A DNA stretch of 64,000 nucleotides from Paramacrobiotus metropolitanus (taxonomy: Eukaryota; Tardigrada; Eutardigrada; Parachela; Macrobiotidae), in contig NW_026570285.1 in assembly GCF_019649055.1 (NCBI RefSeq), forward strand, positions 310,001 to 374,000, written 5' to 3'. Shown here in pieces: positions 11,716 through 41,927 of this stretch (positions are counted from its first letter, which is position 1; every line of letters starts with the position of its first letter). The translations under genes and the position numbers were made by a program. The notes under the pieces were generated by a model. The model had not been told where the DNA came from, searched no databases, and saw nothing but the letters and a program-made list of their open reading frames with translations.

Positions 11716-13876
11716 TCATACAGGGCGCAAGGCCATGGCAAGTTCCACAACCTTGATCAAGGAGAGCAGTGCCATTCGGGACAAGTTCTCCCACCGCAGT
11801 TCAGCCAAACCGTCGCGGCACCATCTTTTTCCACGCCAGTGTGCTCCCGCTCGCGGATCGACGGTCTGCGTCGAGCATAAAACCTGTAACGATACACAAT
11901 GAGTAAACAGCTGTTCCATTGAGTACTTACTTACGGTTACCACGTATACAGAACTGAGACAACAACGTTGTAGTCTTACCGAGCAGCAGGGCGTTAGAAG
12001 GTACCGGTCGATTTGGCCCGCAGCAGCGGATGTCAGCCACTGGGATAATCCCTGCAACTGGTCGTTACTGGGTGCCGGCAAAACCGCCTCCAACGCACCC
12101 CACAGCGCACAGTCCAAATCGAAATCCCCTCGTCGCTGCAGCCGCGCCCTGTGGACATCCATAAACAAAGGATGACCATTACGATATGAGACGGAAAAGC
12201 CCAGATGGAAGCTACAGCCGATCAACTGGACGGCATCGCACGGAAGATCACGACACGCCACGGTGAAATCACGCAGGCTGACGTGTGCCGCTTGCAGTGA
12301 CCTTTCTCGCGGTGCCAGGAACTGTTTCGTGTTGTGAACATTACAGTAAAAACTGCTGCCTACAAGCCGTCCTTGAATACCGATCAGAAAAATGGTGTCC
12401 AGCCGAATCCGTTCATGTTGTGCGGCGCAGAGTATCATGTCCAACACTTTCAGGAATTCGCCTCCCTGTTGCATTGGTCGCCGACAGTCCGCGACAAGAC
12501 GCTTTGTGGTCGCGCGCAGGCATTTGAAGATTGGCGCCGTCAGCAAGTAGTCGCTGCGGTCAGATTCGTATAGCTTATCGTATCCATGAATTTTTACGAT
12601 AACATTGGCGTATATTCCTGGCAAATCCATGATGTAGTTCCACGATGCACACACATTACGTAAAGAAGTCTGCTTCAAAGTGCTCAGGCAGGAAAAGATC
12701 TCCATTAGTACGTTTTCCGACAACGCACTAATACCACTGTTATCAGTTGTGTCGGGATCAGCAAGGATCCGCACCAGACGGGGAGGTCCCTTAGATTCGT
12801 GGACAACATGATCCAGAGTTGTCTGGAAAACAGTCCGACAACGTCAGAACATTCATTTTATCGAAATCAAAAAAGTAGTCAATCGAGTAAACAAAATTCC
12901 GCAGTACGGCACTACTTAATAGTCAACAAATTAAAGCGCTGAAAAAACACGCAAAATCTCAGTCTTCGCGCGAATGAAGAAACGGTAAGGTGAATTTGTA
13001 CTCAACACCGGCAGACTGGCGGCAGTAGTGGTGTAATCTTTTATAACCGCCAAATTAAAATGCTGAACGAGAAAAGCAGACAAACGTGTCAGCTAGTTTC
13101 CTAACTTTTTGGACCAGTTAGACTGCAGATTCCCTAAATATCTGTAATGGTGTGCTGCAAATTAATTTTACCCAAAATTTGTCAAAACATGTTGTCTGTA
13201 CATCCGGTTGATACTTCGAGAACCGCTGCTCGATGTAAAACAGCTGTTCCTTTTCCCCGTGAACGATCATCACTGGTCGCTGACTGTAGCTGTCAAACAG
13301 AGATTTACGACTGTTCAGCTCGTTCACCAGTTGCTCGAGAGCCGGCATCGTTAACGAGGCATAACGCAGCGGTAACTGCACACTGCCCTTCGCAAAGGTC
13401 CATTTGCCCACGGGGACCACATTCCGCAACACAGCCGCTTCAGCATTCGACGCATCAGAAGTCAACGCGCTCCGACGAATTCGCTGCGCTGGAACAACAT
13501 CCGTGCAAGCTACGGTGTTCCACCAGTGAACTATTGCCACATCGTATGACCCGTGCTGCACGCCGCGCCCCAGATTGGCTAATTCAGCGGGGAACCATGT
13601 CAGTGGTCCGGTGGGACTCTCGCGCATAAGGACGTCCACATGGCTGGTTAACTGCGGGGCGGGGTAGATTTGGGCCAGCTCTTTTCCATTCAGAGTAAAG
13701 GAGGAGATCGGGAAAACATTGTCAAAAGGGACGAGTTCGCGTTGACGACTGGCACAGTGGAAGTCGACGAATAATCCAGTGTCGTCCACATCCACCACGC
13801 TCCCACAGCGAAACAGTCCGTTTTCACCCAAAACCTCCACGCTGTTCGTGGGGGTATCCCCGATGGAAATGGTCAT
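11716..13876 (-). CDS. FMRP-N-terminus-like/F-box protein, copy D
   Basis: Three phase-0 exons: 13876..13172, 12822..11980, 11883..11716; 571 residues. Exon 1 carries the two Agenet-like modules (NSVEVLGENGLFRCG; VDVLMRESPTGPLTWFP...VVPAQRIRR), the KH0-like stretch and the terminal CFDKFW motif. Exon 2 carries a short divergent linker and the F-box (ALSENVLMEIFSCLS...VCASWNYI). Exon 3 is the conserved tail (VLCSTQTVDPRAGAHW). Intron 1 (349 bp) is the longest in the family. Most diverged of the four copies, particularly in the linker and the second Agenet-like module. It lies head to head with the eIF4E-like gene; the start codons are about 715 bp apart. Confidence 0.85.
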
Positions 13877-14245
13877 GGTGCTTGTTTAGAGCTATAAATC
13901 AGACAACTACTAAGACTATCTACTCGAGTAGGAGTTGAGAATAAATCAAACGACTGAAAACATTTAAAACAGGTAAGGTGAGGTTCAACATAAAGAAAGA
14001 CGGGGCAAGTTGATTGTGACAAGTTGACAACGTCAACAGTCACTGACAGTTCTCAGGGGGACATCAAGGCGCATGAACTGCAACTTGGGCGGTACTTCTT
14101 GGAGACGCTCTAAACTTGGGGCGTGCACCCCTTGGTTATGAGCTCCACGCGCTACGTAATCACGCACACTGCAGGCACACATGACAGTGAACGCGCTTGT
14201 ATTGGCTGTAGGTAGTTGACAGTTCGAACTAGGAAGTGTAGACTG

Positions 14246-14408
14246 AGGCCTCGTCCCGAATTCGAAGCGAACCTTGTTGCGATACAGCAACTCCACCTCG
14301 CGAGGTGGCTTCGCGTACCGTATCTGTAGGCGTGGCCACTGCATACAGCCACCTCGTGCGGTTGAGCAACGGTACCAAAGCTAGATTCGCTTCGAATTGG
14401 AGACGCAC
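14246..14408 (+). mobile_element. Palindromic MITE, copy 1
   Basis: A ~163 bp block whose ends are inverted repeats of CGTCYCRAATTCGAAGCGAA, with an internal near-palindrome around CCACCTCGCGAGGTGG. A homologous copy in inverse orientation lies at 26817-26987 inside a myosin intron. It sits 184 bp upstream of the eIF4E-like start codon, in the region shared with copy D. Confidence 0.7.
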
Positions 14409-14591
14409 CCTGAGTTTGCTGTCTTCTCTTCTGTAACTCTGTTAGACGTTACAGCGTTTGGCATTTCAGCTTTCTGTTTTACTTTGGAATGCTCATAATC
14501 TTGTGAGAGCCTGCTGGTTTTTCCTGCCTTGAGTGTTATTTTAACTAGCGTTGCTTTACACACTTCCATAAAGTCCACAAAACGTTGTAAA

Positions 14592-15946
14592 ATGGTATCG
14601 AATAAGCGTAGCAAGAACAAGCGTCGAAGGACCAAGAATGGCATGGCTAACAACGCCAGCAACCCACAGAAAGAAGCCAAAATGCCTGATTCTCCACCAG
14701 CAGACAAACCCAGCAACGCCTCATCACTATCAAACGGCCTCGACACAATCCATGAGAAATGTGAACCCACCTTCACGGTTTCCACAGAACCATCGGAGAC
14801 GACGAGCGAATCAGGCTCTACACCGTCACCGTCTCCTCCCGTCAATCCATTCGCTCCCGCATTCCAGGCCACTAATCCTTTCGCTCCTAAATTCCTGGCC
14901 GCCAATCCATTCGCTCCCAAATCATTCGTCCCGGAACGCGAAGTTGCGCAAGTGCAGCCAGCACCAGTCAGGAGTGAACAATCTCAGCCTACGAAGTTGC
15001 AGGACAATCAGGCACAACCACAGAACGGTCCCGCAGAGCAGCTGGTGAATGGGAACACGTCGCCAACCGCTGGCATGGAGTGGCATGGACTGGAGAATGC
15101 TTGGAAGTTTTACCAAATGAACTCGACAACCAAGGGGCTGAGCTATAGTGAAAGGATCCGCGAAGTCGGCGTCGTCGACACTGTGGAGGCTTTCTTCTAC
15201 GCGTTGAAGCGCATTCCACAACCCAGTGAGACCGCGCACTGGCAGGATTATATGTTCTTCCGTGGAGGCAAAGGACCACATCTGCAGACGCCAGTGATTA
15301 AGCCGGAATGGGAGGATGTCAGGAATGCACGCGGTAAGGACAACGTGGCATCCCTGTCACGGTTTTCAACGCTCTTGTGGTGTCAGCATTTATATTTATC
15401 GACTGTACCTTCTTGAGAGCAGTAGTTCAGTCGTACGCGTTGTTTGTTTTAAATTTTAATTCAGTCTGGATAATTTAATCACATCCGTGCATGCTGCGGA
15501 AGGAAAGTTTCCGAGATTGTGTGTATTTGGCTGATTAAGGCAGTTCCTGTTACGGTACTTTCTTAGGTGGGATGTGGAATTTTGTTTTTCCCCAGTCAGC
15601 CCAGTGTTTCATGAAAGCCCGTGATGTGGATGAGAAATGGAAGGAGCTTCTGATGGCCATGATCGGGGAGCAGTTTGGTCCGTACAACGACAACGTAAAC
15701 GGCGCCTACTGCTGCAATCGCAACGGGAACGGCAACGGCGAATACCGCTTGCAAGTGTGGTTGGGCGTCAACGATGCGGAGACCGTGAAGGGTGTAGGCG
15801 CGAAGCTCGTGGAAATTATGGGCTTGACGGAGTCGGATGGCATCTGTTTCCAGTACTGTTCGAACACGGCCGGCAAGAACAAACCGCTCTTTGATCGTCG
15901 GGATATTTATCGTGGACTGCCGCCCAAGAAGATCGTGGCGGCTTGA
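14592..15946 (+). CDS. eIF4E-family cap-binding protein, class III-like, with NPFAP repeats
   Basis: Two exons, 14592-15333 and 15567-15946, joined in phase 1 to give 373 residues. The ATG is in a good context (AAAATGG). The N-terminus begins with a basic run (NKRSKNKRRRTKNG) and contains three copies of a ten-residue NPFAP repeat at about residues 85-112; NPF is the core ligand of EH domains. The eIF4E fold spans about 165-355: the Trp of NAW matches eIF4E W43, a Tyr stands where W56 would be, the dorsal-surface Trp (W73) is Phe in TVEAFF, and the cap-binding W102 is present in PEWEDVRN, followed by RGGMW across the splice junction and KELLMAMIGEQF. Trp/Tyr at the W43/W56 positions and the WKELL...IGEQF match suggest class III (eIF4E3) rather than 4EHP. 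An extra insertion precedes IKPEWED. Family assignment is firm; class is less so. Confidence 0.88.
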
Positions 15947-18900
15947 AGAATGCCTGGACTCTCCGTTGCAGTGGGTTATTTCGTGATAGGTGAGTGTTGT
16001 CTTGTTTTTGAAACGGCTTGCGAGTCGGTAATATTTGCGGATTTCGTAGGGAAACACTTTGGTTGACTCATTTCCGCGGAAGATGCTCAGTGCCAGGATG
16101 AATAAAGCCCGAATGGAATGACGCCCTGTGCTATGATGGAAGTTCTTTCTTTATACGCAGCTAAGTTCCGTTCCTTTGGTTTGTTTTCTCAGTTACGATT
16201 GAACCGGGCTTGAGTTTTTGCATTTATTGCATTATTACCGTCTCAATCTTACGTTTGACATTTTGTACTGCTTTTTGTTGCTTCAGTTTCTTGGTCGGCA
16301 CCTTGGTCGGATTGTTTTACTCTTTAGTTGTGTTGTTGAATTGAATAAACTTTTGCATTGCGTTGGTCTGGGAGCGAGAGTGACTTCTACGGAGTATTTG
16401 TACTGGTAGCTACATAAAGTGTCTTCTAAACTGTCATCGATGCAAGTGCAATAAGCGTATAAGATGCTATCTAAAACCACGGAAGTCTCTTTAATCTAGA
16501 AGTACCTGCCCGTACAACGATATCCGAACCTTAAAGGTGCTCAGTGCGTTTTATTTTGGCAGTACGCTCAACGCGACCACCAGCCGGCGACGAATGCAGG
16601 TTTTGTACACAGCGTCAACGCGTATTGTTGTGGCAGCTGTTTACTCGTTATTCCTGAGTTTTTATAGGATGCAGCCGCTGGATGAAGGGTTGGAAGTTAA
16701 GCCCAAAAAATCGGAAAATTTTAAGCGGATACGACGCGGCAGGGATTTAGGAGCACACGGCCTCCTGTGCAGTTCTGGCATAACGGATATCGAGATAGGA
16801 TTAGGGGTGGTTTTTCGCATCGTTATACGGAAGGAAACGATGTGTGCAGCAGCAGTGCTAGGGGACCCTTCATTTTGTTAGCGTCATCTGGTAGCACTCT
16901 TTGCTGGCTCTTATTAAAAGTGGTACTTCTTCCTGTTTTTTTAGGTCATCCAGTCGGACGCGCTCCTTATGTGGATGATGGAGAACGGCGATTCTGCGCA
17001 GCGTATCCTGTTGTACGCAGAAAGCAGAACCGACATTCATCCTTCTGTAGCTGACACAAACAGGTAAGCATCCTCGTACATCTGCTAGTGCCATTAATTT
17101 TGTTGGTCTTACAAAGCAGTTAAAAATTTCTTTGAATCTGTAGTCTGTTTTGCATCAGGAATGTGAGTGGCGCTAGCGTTTGACAAAATTGCCGTTTAAT
17201 CGTCAGATAGCGTGTACATATCGTAACAGTCGCAGTACAATCAGTTTATCAGTAAACACATTTTTAATAGTTCGTGGGCGGATACCGATAGCGTCCGCGC
17301 GCATATAACAAAGAATCAGAAACCGAGTTATACGGTGCTGACGCTACCAGCGATACGTCGCTGTACCAGTGGCCGAAATGCACCTGTACGGTGTACAGTC
17401 AGTAGTGGCTTAATTGGAAGCCGGTTTGGAAATAAATGTCGCCTTATCTCAAGGTCGTAGTCTGATTCGGTGCGCGCTGCGTTTGCTCAGGTAAAATAGA
17501 GCTCGGTTAACTGCAGCGCGGATAGAGAGAAAAGAGAGCGGTTTGTCAATAAACTACCATACCTTGGCTACCGGTGCGTGTGTATGCGCAGTGTATTGTT
17601 AGTCGGACTAACGGTTTGTTTGATAATACACATATTTCCACTGCGACGGTGGCTGTGTACATAATTATTGTTATTAACCGAATATCACGAACGTTCTGCC
17701 TGGTGAAAAAAGAAGGGACGATGGAGATTTATTGCGGCTTGTGATTGAACGAGTAGAATTCGGTTTTGCGGCTGGCAGACGAGGGAAGCTATAATACCGT
17801 GAAGCATATTGGTGCCATAATCAATTGTCCGACTGTCAGAGTTTAACACGGTTAATCGCTGCTAATTTATTGTGCCATTGCGAACCGGGTGTTTATTGGT
17901 TCGTTTAACGCGGGGAATTCAGCATAATGTGATTCAGTCGGTGAGCGAATCAACATATTAATTGGTTTACATTTTGATCCTAAATAAATACATAAGTTTA
18001 ATTATGTAGCAATGAACTTGATTAATTTACGTAGCGGAAATTGGCATTTGTTGAATTTAATTGTAAACCTTGTAGATTTATTGATGAATATATTTTTAAT
18101 ATTAATTATTGCTTTTATAGCGCGAACTACGTTTTTTTTTAAATTCCGATTTATGGCGATTTATTTCTGATTTCATTGGGTTCAGTCGATGTGGCAGACG
18201 GTGCTCAAATTAATCGAGGGGTGGCTGTTCAGTCAGGCTAACTGCCCAGCTATGGACTAGATATGTAATGTAAACGTTTTCGTTTAATCAGCATAAAGTG
18301 CCGATTTCCGGCATCAGGATTTCTGTTGTTTCCATTATAAAAACGAGTTGTGACCAACCTGTCTGCTTTTCGATTGTGCCATGGTAGCCGGAAGTGCATC
18401 ATGACGGCAAGAGCGCAGAGATCAGGGGCTGGTACGGATCGTCATTGACCAGATTAGTAGACCCTGCTGCAATGGCTCCAAAAATCGTATGTTGAAAGTG
18501 TTTTAAGCAGTTTCTATTTCAGTTAAAAGACCGATATTAAACGATAGATTTTTTTAATTCTGTTTTGTATTTTTGAGACAATACTGTATACTACTGAATT
18601 CTCTGCAGGGGACTAAGAAGCGCAGGCAGTGGAAAACGATGCAGAATGAGAATTTAAGAGAAATTAAAATTAGGAATAATTTTATGTGGAGAAAACTGGG
18701 GAGAGGAAATTTTACCGTGATTTTTTCGATTGAATATGCAGAAATTTACGATCGTTTTAGTATCGTTTTAGTATGCAGAGAATTTTTAGAAGCTAATGTA
18801 ATCGGTGCTGATTTTTTTTGGAAATGTATTGACCTGGGAACTGTACATCGAAATAAAAACTGATACCTTATAAAAATATTAAAAGTCTTATAGAAATAAA

Positions 18901-21744
18901 GATCCTTATAGAAATTTCCTTATAGAAATAGGAAGTGTTAATAAAAATCTTGTAAGTCTTATAAGAATTCCTTTGTTAATCTGCCGGTGTATATTTTGAA
19001 TTTTATACAGTGAGTGAATTAATCTGAAATTTAAAAATCCCATTAATTCCGCAGTGTGGAAGACGGCTTGTTGGGTTGGTGTTTGCGTGGTCTGATTGAA
19101 CGGTCGGCTGGGCATAATTGTGTGTGCGTGATTAAGGTAGCGTAGAGAGTGCTGTTGGGCTGTTTATTGGCATGTGCAGGCCCAATGTGAAGTTATGTAT
19201 ATTTGCACTGTCCAGCAGTAATTAAGACCTTGTTGTTTCTGACCTTGACTGACAAGCTGTGACAATTCATACACAGCTACTAGCACAGTCTATATCATAA
19301 TGTACTGCGACGTGAGAACAGCACAAAATGCCCCACTTAGCGGCTGCTTTCCGACCTAACCGACCGACAAAATTATCACCGCCAAAATCGTTTTTATATT
19401 TGCACTCGCGTTCTCCCCTCAATGCATTTATAGTCCAGTGTTGTATTCTGTCATGATAAAGTGCTTAATTTATTTGTTTCTCTTAATTAAATACGGTAAC
19501 TCTTCCTACTTACGTTTTTGAATTTATTCTTAATTTTTTTGTAATAAAACATTTGCAAATAAAATTTTCACTCAAGTAAAATAACGAGGATAAAATTGGT
19601 GTTTTTACAAACCTATTTGTATAAAACCATGTACCGGAAGTAGTAATTATAGGAAATTTGATTATAAAATTATTTTTTTCCAGGCGAATATAAATCATGT
19701 ACCGGAAGTGCTTAATTGAGGAAATTTTCGACTGTTTTTTATAGAATAAATTGATGTATTGCAGGTGATAATAAAATAAATAATTTTTATTTTGGAAAGG
19801 CCGAAAATCAGAGTTATGGAAAATTGCTGGCATATAAAAAACTGGCGGCCCTTGAATAATGCAGTCGGTGCAGTGTACTGTGCAGCATGAATAGGAAATT
19901 AAAACTCAAGTGGTGTCGTTCAAGTGACATATGTCCTTCAGTTATTTTGACAGACAACACTGACCGCATAAACTGTTTATGCCGGCTATTTTCACTTTCC
20001 ACAATGTGATGCGCGACGCCAAGCATTTCCTTTTCAGACTGATTTATTTATAAAATATCCCACAATTTCTCGCCGAATTTGGATTAACTGAATAAATACG
20101 CGTATTAGCTGCGTTTGTTATACTGGAAAATTTAGAGCTGCTCCAAAAAATGGATCAGTAAAATAGAGAAATTAAATCAAAATTGGTGATAAAATTTCTG
20201 ATTAATATTTTCTCGTTTGATATGAAAAAATGTAATGATTTTGTACAGGTTGATGAATTGAAATCTCACCGTAGTGTGGCACAGCATGTGTTCTTGCATG
20301 ATTACAGCGGAACGGGTTGTTAAAATTGTGTAACGCATACCGATTCACTATCATCGCCGCTGCTGTTATTCACACTCATCCATCATGCGCAATCTTTTGT
20401 GTCACGATAATTGTGTATTTGTGGCAAGTGTGCTTCATTCATGTTTAACCGCTGGCTAATGCACCACCGGTAACCGGTGGTCTTGACAAGCGTTTTTTGC
20501 AACTGCCGGTCTAATTCGTTTGACAAAATTTTTATAGAAACCTTCAATAATTATTTTTCTTATATAAATCTCAGACTTATTCCGTGCATCAGTCGCGCTT
20601 TGATTTTAAAAAATATCTGGCCCAAATCAGTTCTAAGACAATCAAAAAAATATATGTAATAATCAGAATGAAGCCGATATTTATTCGATTATTTCTAATT
20701 AATTCTATGAATTTGTTTTTTTAATTGTTCTGCGAAGATTTTGGATTTTTGTGACTATTGCAGCTATCGCTAACGATTTGCTATCTAGTAATCAGTTGAA
20801 ATAATATTATACAGTAAAAGTATTGTGTAACAGTAAAATGATAATTTCTAAATTAATACGAAATTAATACAAAAACTAATGTGAAATTTCTAGCAGATTT
20901 TCTGTAGCTTTTTGCGCTGTAATTAGGCTAACATTTACGAGCGTGTAACATGGCCGGTTCGTGCTGGACCAGCGCAACAATTGCACGTTCTGTCGTAGCG
21001 TATTCGCAGTGTTCTGCCGGCGTTGTGATCCAGCGGAGCAATTTAATCGCACTTTAATTGAGACCGGCTTCCGGTGGCTGGTGAATATTTATGGCATTGT
21101 CCACTTGAACGGAACGTGCGAATTTTCCATATATACCGGCGTGAACAGCGGCTAATTCGCTGCTGGTCATTATGATCATTTACGCGGCATAATGGGCTAT
21201 CTCGACCGGAAACAGCAATTCACGAAACAACCACATGCAGGCTGCTTTTGTGTTCGTTATGCGTGCCATACGCGTCTGAAGTTTGAACGATATTTATATG
21301 TTACGTGGGCAGTTTGTTCCGTGTTACATGGTGATAAGATAAAGACGAAAGACTAAGATAAATTAACGAAAATGGTCATTGGACGATAAAAAGTGTCTAT
21401 ATGTAATGGATGTTATCCAAATGCGATCCAGTGAAAACTAAAAAATCAAGAGATTAATTTCTAAACAATTAAATTTAAAATTAGGAAATTAATACCTGGA
21501 AAAATAAGTTGATGTTAAGAAATTAATTTCTGAAAAATTAAATTCAAGAAATTATTGCCTGGAAAAATAAACTGTAAACTATATAAAAAGCTCGATGCAG
21601 ATATATATGTGTGGACGTTGCGTTATTATTTTTTTCGTTGGATGTCGTCAGGTATAGCTGCGGATGGTGAAGTGTGGACGGTCCTCTTTGATTGACCACT
21701 GCTGCAGCCTGTGATAAGTGGACATAATACGTTAAAACGGGAAA
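15947..21744. other. 3' region of the eIF4E-like gene and upstream region of myosin VIIa
   Basis: About 5.8 kb without a recognisable gene. The first ~400 bp probably hold the eIF4E 3' UTR. The rest is AT-rich with scattered short ORFs that lack similarity or codon structure. It must contain the myosin promoter and perhaps untranslated exons, but no motif I can defend marks them. Confidence 0.45.
16101..16106 (+). terminator. Candidate polyadenylation signal of the eIF4E-like gene
   Basis: AATAAA 155 nt after the stop codon; another AATAAA is at 16344-16349. Confidence 0.4.
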
Positions 21745-40305
<18,561 letters not shown>

Positions 40306-40466
40306 ACATGTGTTCGTCGTATGGCCCGGTTCTGTTGTGATTTTTCCTAGTGTTCTTCCTTGTATGCCGTTTTGAATTACGTTTTGTCGGTTAAAAACTG
40401 TGCTTCGTTAAATTATCGCGTTTTGATTGTGAAGTTTTGATCATTTAACACTCTGTACAAGTCGTT

Positions 40467-40472
40467 ATTAAA
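40467..40472 (+). terminator. Candidate polyadenylation signal of myosin VIIa
   Basis: ATTAAA about 160 nt after the stop; no AATAAA was seen nearby. Confidence 0.3.
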
Positions 40473-40810
40473 TGTGCAAGTCTATTCAAATAACGATAAA
40501 CCCAACTCATAAACCGAAGCGGAGTACAATGCGTGAGTGACCTTTTGTGTGATTTGGTGAATCCTTGAGAACTATAGTGACCTTTGCCGTACTGTAAGGT
40601 TGCCATTTCCAACAATGCTGCAGTTATTAGCCAATCAGTTTGCTACATTAGAAATTACCACAAGATTATTGTCATCAAGATTACGCCACAATTACTTACG
40701 GTAAATTACCTTATACTTATTACGCAGTGCACGTAGCTTTTATACCAATGTTAGCGAGATAAAAACGGTACGGTAAATTACTCGCTTTCTACTGCTAGTA
40801 GTCCTCTTAA

Positions 40811-41506
40811 AGGATTTGGCCCGGTACGTAGCGCCAAAATCGTGTACATCAGCGAGAACTTTCGCTGTCGCGCGCTCCCAAACACTTTGTATTGCTTTAA
40901 GACCTCTTGTAGTCAAAGGATTTGTATATATAGGCGTGAAACCCGTTTGCGCGCGCAACATCAGGCTGGAAAGTTATGGTTGAATCAAAATTTCTAAAAG
41001 TTCAAACGCATTCAGGTGTAGCAAAGGTCTGATTATAAACCGATCTTGTTCAACTTTTGACACGTAGATGCACCTTAGTTATTAGTATAAAGATCGATTT
41101 TACACCGAAACACAGCTGCACTTTTTTTTCAAATTTTAAAATGCATTTCAAAATTTAAAAATTCATTTTGAAATTCGAAAAAAATTGTGCAAATCTGTTT
41201 AGGTGTAAAAAACGATCTTTATACTATTGCGCATTTACGTGCAGAATTGTAGGAAGATCGGTTTATAATGAGACTTTTGGTAAACCTGAATGCGTTTAAA
41301 CTTTTTGGAATTTTGATTCACCCAAAACTTTTCCAACCGGATGTTGCGCGCGCAAACGGGTTTTACGCCTATATATACAAATCCTTTGGCTACGAGATGT
41401 CATAAATCAGTGCAATAAAAGTGTTTGAGAGTGCGCGACAGCGAAAGTTCCCATGGATGTACACGAAGCTGGGGCCGTCACTGCCATGTACCGGGCCAAA
41501 TCCCTT
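40811..41506. repeat. Large inverted repeat (foldback), ~700 bp
   Basis: The left arm from 40811 (AGGATTTGGCCCGGTAC) is mirrored by the right arm ending at about 41506 (GTACCGGGCCAAATCCCT). Matching blocks include the TGCGCGCGCAA words at ~40950 and ~41345, the TATATA..AAATCCTTTG words and the GCGACAGCGAAAGTTC words. The arms are diverged but collinear for roughly 330 bp around an AT-rich centre near 41150. It lies 500 bp downstream of myosin VIIa. Confidence 0.75.
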
Positions 41507-41927
41507 GATCATCTGGTTGTGTGATCAGCTGAACGCCCTTATTGTCAGATACGAACCGAAACCGAGAACGATGCAGCGCGAAATCCAACACAATTTCAGA
41601 TTGGAAATATAGATATTCGGGAATATTCATTGCAAGTATTCTTCAGTTTTTTACAAATCATGGCTTTGGTACGTATATAACTGAAATGAGCACACACATT
41701 TTCACTACCCTCATAATTTCCGCAACGCCCATTTCTTTGAACGCCCACAAAAAATATTACACATCCACCATCAGCGAGCTCGTAAACCTTTCAATGAATG
41801 GGAATTGTCTATGAGTATCTTCTGTTACTATGTACATGTCCAGTCACCCTGAATGTCTACAAGGTATAAGGGAAATGTTGCCTACACATGCCGAAAACCT
41901 ACAAATGCTTTGGCAGTTTTGCCATGT

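Noticed and set aside
14529-14591. Upstream extension of the eIF4E-like frame
   Set aside because: Starts at TTG; the ATG at 14592 has a good context and precedes the basic N-terminus.
16537-16881. 114-codon ORF downstream of the eIF4E-like gene
   Set aside because: No recognisable domain; lies where 3' UTR or spacer is expected.
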